This document shows, piece after piece, positions 57,863 to 64,000 of a DNA stretch of 64,000 nt. Under the pieces are notes generated by a model. That model made no database searches. It was not told where the DNA came from and worked only from the letters and a program-made list of their open reading frames with translations. Source of the DNA: Citrus sinensis (Eukaryota > Streptophyta > Magnoliopsida > Sapindales > Rutaceae); NCBI RefSeq assembly GCF_022201045.2, contig NC_068557.1, positions 7,130,001 to 7,194,000 of the forward strand, in the 5' to 3' direction. The translations under genes were made by a program, and so were the position numbers. The stretch's first letter is position 1; each line of letters starts with the position of its first letter.

Positions 57863-58426
57863 GGGTTATTATCATTTTACTACTTCAAAAGTTGTCAAAT
57901 ATCAAATGACTACAACAAATATTGTCTCCTATCATTTTTCTACTATATCTTTATAAAAATATCATTTTACTACTTTTCCGTTATAACAAATATCATTTTA
58001 CTACTTTTTCGTTACAACCGTTAGTTGACTCGTTAGTTGACCAATTAGTTGACTAACAAAATACTAATTTTATCCTTCATGATTAAAAAAATAAGCTTCA
58101 TTAAAAAAAAATAATAAGACAAATTTATTTTGTAAATAAGCTTCATTTTCATAATTCCAGCAAAAAGAATTATGTTGGTATTTTATATCTATTTTAATAA
58201 ATATATTACAAATTTATTTTGTAAATAAGTTTCAAGTAATTTTTTTTAATCATAAAAGGTGAAATTAGTATTTTGTTAGTCAACTAACTGGTCAACTAAT
58301 GGTTATAACGGAAAAGTAGTAAAATGATAGTTTTATAAAGATATAGTAAGAAAATGATAGGAGACAATATTTGTTGTAGTTATTTGATATTTGACAATTT
58401 TTAAAGTAGTAAAATGATAATAACCC
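57863..58426. mobile_element. Mutator-type MITE with long inverted repeats
   Basis: 564 bp. The left (gggttattatcattttacta) and right (agtaaaatgataataaccc) ends extend into inverted arms of roughly 200 bp each. A perfect 9-bp target duplication TATTTTAAT flanks it (57854-57862 and 58427-58435), typical of Mutator-like elements. There is no coding capacity. It could fold into a long hairpin and feed small-RNA production, which is an inference. Confidence 0.92.
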
Positions 58427-58456
58427 TATTTTAATTCTAAACGTACCCATGATATA

Positions 58457-58675
58457 GTGATTAAGTCTTTTAAATGTACAATGCACTTTCCTCTAAGGAA
58501 CTTTAGCTAGTGTTTGTTTTTTTAATTAAAATTTTCATAATTAATGTTTAGTGAACACTTAACACATGGTGATTAAGTCTTCTATATGTACAGTGCACTT
58601 TCCTCCAAAGAACTTCACCTTGTTTTTTTTTTTTCCCCCTTTTCATAATTGATGTTTAGTGAACACTTACAACTT
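58457..58675. repeat. 112-bp tandem duplication
   Basis: Two adjacent copies beginning gtgattaagtctt (58457 and 58569) and sharing gcactttcct and atgtttagtgaacactta, with moderate divergence. It lies just right of the MITE. Confidence 0.8.
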
Positions 58676-59430
58676 AGCTTTGGTAGCCCATAACTGATTA
58701 TTTCTCACAATTATTTTTTTCAGAATTGAACTCTAAAAATATTAACAAATAACTTTACTTAACAAATAATAATGTTTATTTTTCCTTGACAATGAATTAG
58801 AGTTTTTGTTTCACAGTAACAACACAGTACCAAAGGGAGCATGAATCAACCATCAAAGGGGTTGTCTAAGCTTTTCTATACAGATCGAGTACACTAGCAA
58901 TGTTGTGGATTCACTGCAAATATTGGTTAGATTCGAGGGGGTATGTACAACATATAACGAATTAGATGCAGAAATTTGATCATGTAGAACAGAAAGAATT
59001 TTCAAGCAATATGAAAAAGAATTTTCTTTTTTTTATTAAAAAAAAAGTACTATTATAAGCCGTGATTCCGTGAAACAAAACAGAAGCAAATGTGAATATG
59101 AATTCTCTTGTATTTTTCTCATTAACATCTTTCCCTGCATGAACTGTGAGAGTCTGAGAGATAACGTATTCAGAGGGTAAGCCTGTAAGCCCACACCACA
59201 AAGGAACAAAATTGAACTTGAGCACGAGACTTGAGGAATTCTTGCTACATTCGGATAAGTATGATTACTACTACAGGGCTTGAAACAGCTAGAAGAAGAA
59301 CATAAAAACAAAAATTTTCTCCCAAAAAATAATAACTTTTATTTGAAATTTGGGTGACGTCCATGGATATATTACTTTCAAATCTCAACGCATACGCTTT
59401 GAAGAAAGAAATTAAACACCTGCAAAATAC
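58676..59430. other. 3' flank of the TCP gene and spacer
   Basis: No recognisable gene; the minus-strand frames at 58980-59311 are low complexity. It probably contains the 3' UTR of the TCP gene. Confidence 0.45.
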
Positions 59431-59460
59431 TAATGATTATACCTTGGTAAGTAAATTTTA

Positions 59461-60465
59461 TCAGCGGTGAGAATTATTGGGAGAAGAAGAGGAGGGCCTG
59501 TTACTGTGCTGGTGATGATCTTGGCCATGAATTCGAGCTGGAATGTTAAACCCAGCCGGCATCCCAAAAACACTAGACTGTTGAATTTCATGTGTTTTCC
59601 CAACTGGAATATCATCCCAGGCTCTAACTGATTGCGTGAAACTGGACTGAAGGGGTCCCCTAAATGCCAATGCTGCTTGTTGTGACAACGATGATGAGTT
59701 GAATAAAAACCCACCAGTCCCTCTCGTTTCTGCGCTTGTTTCATTATTCCAGGCTAACATTCGCTGGAAACTGGAGTCAAAACCTACAGGAGCTGAGCCT
59801 GCGAAAGGGGTTTGATCTGCTGAAGTTGTGTGACTTGTGTCTCCCCTTGACTGGCCATGGATTAGGCCAGGGTCCTGGAAAGCTGTGTGAAGCGATAGCC
59901 CGAGATCTTCTGTTGGGTTTGCAGATCTTGTGAGTATACCAGCTGGATAGTTCTGAAAGTTGATTGCTGAAGCCGTCGTGCTTGTTGGGAAGAATGATTT
60001 TATGGTATCAGCTATAGCATCAGTGTCCAAAGGCGGCGGCGACATGAAAGTGGAATCATTATTTGCGTTATGATCACCCAATTGCCTATGGATCTGGAAG
60101 CTGTAACCAGATGACTCCGATTGCTCTTGTATCGCCATCTCACTTGAACCCATATTAGGCTCAGCTTCCGTGGCAGCATTGTTGTTACTAGTACTCGGTT
60201 GCCATGGGGGTAGCTCAGCGAGCTTGTCAATGGAAGATTTTGCCTTCTTGATAAGCCAATCTACAGCTTTGCTGGGTCTGTCATAGCCAAGCCGGTCTTG
60301 AACATCATAGAATTGAATAGCAGTGTGAGCTGACAAACGAACCCTTCGATCTCTCGGACCTTTTGATGTGTAAACCTTGCTATGGCGGTCTTTTCGCCCT
60401 GTCGATCGAACAATGTGACCTCCTTCGACTTGAACAATTTCTCCTTCAGTGCCCTTCATTCCCAT
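59461..60465 (-). CDS. TCP4: CIN-class TCP transcription factor (TCP3/4/10-like)
   Basis: Intronless, 334 residues, ATG at 60465. The N-terminus reaches the class II TCP domain at about 24-82: basic region [19 protein letters not shown], then the helix-loop-helix with [20 protein letters not shown] and [11 protein letters not shown]. There is no R domain. The remainder is Ser/Asn/Gln-rich, with the motifs [13 protein letters not shown] and [16 protein letters not shown] typical of the TCP3/4/10 group. These nuclear factors slow cell proliferation and promote differentiation in leaf margins and petals. The coding sequence holds a miR319 target site (59641-59661), so post-transcriptional control is expected. 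The symbol is given at subgroup level; TCP3 or TCP10 orthology is possible. Confidence 0.93.
   Translation of the reverse strand: MGMKGTEGEIVQVEGGHIVRSTGRKDRHSKVYTSKGPRDRRVRLSAHTAIQFYDVQDRLGYDRPSKAVDWLIKKAKSSIDKLAELPPWQPSTSNNNAATEAEPNMGSSEMAIQEQSESSGYSFQIHRQLGDHNANNDSTFMSPPPLDTDAIADTIKSFFPTSTTASAINFQNYPAGILTRSANPTEDLGLSLHTAFQDPGLIHGQSRGDTSHTTSADQTPFAGSAPVGFDSSFQRMLAWNNETSAETRGTGGFLFNSSSLSQQAALAFRGPLQSSFTQSVRAWDDIPVGKTHEIQQSSVFGMPAGFNIPARIHGQDHHQHSNRPSSSSPNNSHR
59641..59661 (-). promoter_or_regulatory. miR319 target site in the TCP coding sequence
   Basis: The minus strand reads aggggaccccttcagtccag, near-complementary to miR319 and in the same place, over the RGPLQSS codons, as in Arabidopsis TCP2/3/4/10/24. 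Known family biology supports cleavage here. Confidence 0.9.
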
Positions 60466-61430
60466 TCTTCTTACTCTATTGTAATTTGGATAATCTTCCA
60501 GTGACTCTTTGTTGTTTGGTACTTGTGTTTGGTGTGATGAATTTATTATGGCTTGCCCAAATGGTTGTTGGCTCTGATAATATGTGGTGTTGGTGCTTGC
60601 AGTTTCAGGATTTTGTTGCAGTGTTGTTTCTTGTGGTATTAGGTTTGTGATTTGGTGGGTGGGCTTCTGAGGATGCTGAGGATTACTCTGGAAACCCAGA
60701 TTCCTAGACCTTCAGGCTTCGCTCTTGCAATTTGCTTTCTTACAGTTTTCTTGTACTACTCAAAATCTTTGGCTGCTTGGCCTCTCACTCTAGCTGTTGT
60801 TGCTGTTGTTGTTGTTGTGTGCTTGCTGCTCTTCATGCTCCAACTGCCATCACCCTGAAAGCCGGTACTTCTGTTACTGCAAACAACAGCGGATCCTAAC
60901 AAAAACTCTGACATTGCATTCTCCAGATTGCATGCCCCAACACCACCACCACCATCTCAAAATCTCACACTGAAAATACAAACAAAATTTAGAAAATCAA
61001 ATCTACGACTCACAAAATTGAAGTTGTTAATTACTATAGCTCATCTACTTCTATCTCAGCAAAGTAAATGAACCATGGTGGTGGATTTCTTTATGCAGCC
61101 TGCAGAAACAAAACTAGCAAGTACAGCATCAACTTTCTAGCTGGTATCTACTCTTTGAGAGGGGAAAAAAAAAATACTGAAGTTAAAAACCTTTTTGGAT
61201 TTGACAGTCTGGTGATTGATTATGTGATAAAATCATAAGTAGAAGAGGGGAATGGTTGAAAAGGATTGGTGTAATAGAGAAAAAATTAAAAAAAAAATCT
61301 TACCCTTGTGAGGGCGGTTGATGGTTCTACAAAGGGTGGCAGACTTTAGTCAGAGAAGGAATTAAAGATCTTTTGTCATCACCAGCCCCACGAGACACCA
61401 ATTGTATAACACAAACCCCAAGCTCTTATC
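60466..61430 (-). promoter_or_regulatory. TCP gene 5' leader and promoter region
   Basis: Upstream of the TCP start. It contains a gttgtt trinucleotide repeat (about 60796-60818) and pyrimidine-rich tracts. CIN TCP genes often have long leaders with introns, but I could not place splice sites or a start of transcription with confidence. Confidence 0.4.
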
Positions 61431-64000
61431 TCTTAAACTTAATGACTTTTATTTTTATTTTTTATTGTTATTATTTTTATGGTTTATTTATTTAAGGACT
61501 TAATTCTTAATGAGGATTATTGGTGATGAGTTATGATTAGAGCCATGACTGAAAAGGAAATGACCCAATTGGCCAACTGATCACCCACTTCCTTTGAAGG
61601 CCTTGATAATGATATCTAACAGCTTTTTTTTATCCTTTTTTTTTTAATTTCTGGTTTCTTTTCTGTCTTAATTACTTTTTTTGGTAGTTTCCACTATTCA
61701 ATTAGATTTGTGTCATTGTGTGGTTACACAAAAAGGAAACGACGAGTCATCTCCTCTCCTTTCCCTCCAGCACATGCACATATATCCAGAATCTTTTTCA
61801 GCCACTTGCGTGCTCCTACCATCATACTTCCAAAAATTCGGATAAAAGAATTAGCTTAAAGGAAACAGTAATGAACTATTATATTCCATGGCTCCTCTTG
61901 GTTGACAATTGTGAACCAAGCTGTCAATAGCTTGCCTTGAAGATTGAAATAAATAAATAAAAAGTAAAGACATGGAATAAAAATGAAGCTGTCTAGTTAG
62001 CCAGTAACTTTAAAAATAATTGTTGTTAATTGTGTTGTTAAAATAATTAGTTGTAAAGAGAATCAGTTAAGTATTTAGTCAATTTTATTTTCAAAAATAC
62101 TATGAGTTTTGAAAGCAGTTATGGACGTTTAGTAAATTTTACTGTTAAACTGCTGAGGAAAAATAAATGATTAAATGTATATAATGTAAGATAAAATTTA
62201 CTTATATATATAAAAATATGTACATATAATATTTTTAATTGTGTATTATAATAATTTTTATTAAAAATAAAATTTATAATATATTGATTTTATTTTTTTT
62301 TATCTCAAAACAATTGATAATTAAATTTATAATATATTGAAACAAATTTAAGAATAATTTGACCAAAAAATTGATATTAATACATTTATATTGATGAATT
62401 ATAATAAAATATTATTAAAATATTAATTTTGTTTCCAATTTGAATAAGGATAATTTTGGGTAGGTAATAATTTTAAGGATATTCATGTAATTGCATTAAA
62501 GGATAAAATTGATTCTCAAAATCAGAATCTAAAAGGTACTGCTTTCTTACTTTTCAAAATCAGCTGTAGAAAGGACTGATCTTGACAAAAGTGACTTTAA
62601 TTTTTTTTTTTTTTATCAAACACTAAAATTAACTTTTAAATTTTTAAAATCACTTTCAAGCATCCAAAAATAATCTCAAACATGCCTTTATTTAGGCAGC
62701 AACTGCCTCTATTAAAAAAAATTAAAGAAATGGTCTATCTTGCTCTGATAAAGAAAGAAAATATCCAATCTAAAAGGATGGGTAGATTTTTTCGGACTTG
62801 AAAAAAATTCTTCCAAGGAATGAGTCAGTACGTAACATAAAATTTTTTAAAATGCATCACGAACTTATTTACAAATCTTATTAATTATTAGTTAATTTTA
62901 AGAAATAGATAGATAAATAAATAAATAACTCCTTTTATCACCTATTGTAAACCACACCGCATGAGTTTGTTATATCAATAGAAGTGTTAGCTTAGAATAA
63001 ATTCAGCCTGTGGGCTCAGAATATCAATTGAATTTGCCTCCAAAGCAGTAGCAACAAGCGGCACTAACGATCCCACTTTGATCACTACAAGTTAGGAAAA
63101 GTGACGATATAAAATAATAATAATAATAATAAAAGTGTTTCCAGAGACCGTGAGATTTTAAAAATGGCCACAGTTCCTCGTTGCAGGGAGTGCTGTGCTC
63201 TCTCTCATTACATTAAAACGATAACAACAACAATAATAATAATAATAATAATAATGAACCAGTAAAATAAATAAATTAATAAAAAGAAGCTTTTGGCTTA
63301 GCAACCGTCGTTTTCTTTGGCTGCTTTTGCAAAAGCTTGTATGGTCATCAACCGCCCATGTCACTAGGTTCAGACACGTGGAAATGGTATTTTTAAGATT
63401 TTTTTTTTTGGCTTAATGTAGAAGAAAGAGTGAAGTAACGTTGAAGTTATTTCCATTTGTAGAAGATAAGTAAGAGTCAATTTTTAAGTCTCAATGATCT
63501 ATCACATTTTGAAAATGCGAATCGAAAGTTTAGAAGGCCACGACAAATTGGTATATTTATAGACAAAAACAATTGATTATTTACAAAGTTTGGAATGGGT
63601 GAATTGTTGTGTGGTTCTTATAATTTGATTTAAGTGTTTATCTATTTTAATTTCTATATTTTAAAAAAATACTTTAAGACATTCTTGCAGTTAAATACGC
63701 TACACTCTTATCCTTACTTTTTTTTATTTTTTTTAAAAAAATAATATCCTTACAATAATATTCTTGTTTTAATAAAAAGGAAAAAATGTTAATAACATAA
63801 AAAATTTCACCAATTTTTATGTTATTATTTTACTTTAAGATTAAGTTGGTAAATTAAATTTTAATAAAATAACTATTAATAAAATTATTGTAAAGATATT
63901 AAACATTACTTTAAGTTGATTGATATTACTATAAAAACAAAGCAAAAATAACGATAAGACTGTAATATATTTAACTACAATGGTATTTTGATGTATTTTT
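61431..64000. other. AT-rich intergenic DNA
   Basis: No gene recognised. It contains AAT microsatellites (63116-63131 and 63229-63254), a poly-T run near 62602-62614 and long AT-rich spacers. Short frames at 61718-61930 and 63158-63364 have no recognisable features. Confidence 0.55.

Overview
This is nuclear DNA of a dicot plant. The evidence is spliced genes with GT-AG introns in AT-rich DNA, plant-only families (TCP, X8/PDCB, ATL RING-H2, NCL exchanger, clade-II-like glutamate receptors) and a dense load of plant transposons. The protein flavour and the clustered GLR genes resemble Citrus/Rutaceae, but that is an impression and not a computed assignment.

Layout. 1-5 kb: a SINE-like repeat and a four-exon group E bZIP gene. 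5-13.9 kb: a decayed glutamate receptor-like (GLR) gene broken by a young Ty1/copia element (identical 530-bp LTRs, 5-bp target duplication) and by a hAT element. 15.8-18.8 kb: a second GLR locus with an open ligand-binding/channel half but almost no amino-terminal domain. 22.5-25.1 kb: a single-exon acidic coiled-coil protein. 26.5-29.6 kb: an NCL-type Na+/Ca2+ exchanger with EF-hands. 30.2-33.5 kb: a CACTA transposon nested inside a smaller inverted-repeat element. 34-35.4 kb: an X8 callose-binding (PDCB-like) gene. 37.3-38.1 kb: an ATL RING-H2 E3 ligase. 41.4-44.6 kb: a decayed hAT transposon with 8-bp target duplication. 45.4-47.1 kb: a Copia gag relic carrying a solo LTR. 47.2-57.8 kb: a rearranged second copy of two earlier blocks, including a third GLR locus. 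57.9-58.4 kb: a Mutator-type MITE. 59.5-60.5 kb: a CIN-class TCP gene with a miR319 site.

The main large-scale structure is a composite duplication. Block A (about 12.74-18.93 kb) and block B (about 39.08-44.86 kb) recur side by side at about 47.16-57.78 kb. In the second copy the 20 kb between them (acidic protein, NCL, PDCB, RING, CACTA) is absent. The two copies serve as pre-insertion references for several transposons.

The most interesting candidate is the pair of GLR loci in A and A'. Each joins a signal-peptide exon to an intact S1-M1-M2-M3-S2-M4 half in matching splice phase, which would give a receptor of about 560 residues without the amino-terminal domain. Both copies keep this frame, and their core has been homogenised. 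The remaining genes are unrelated to each other and form no operon-like unit.
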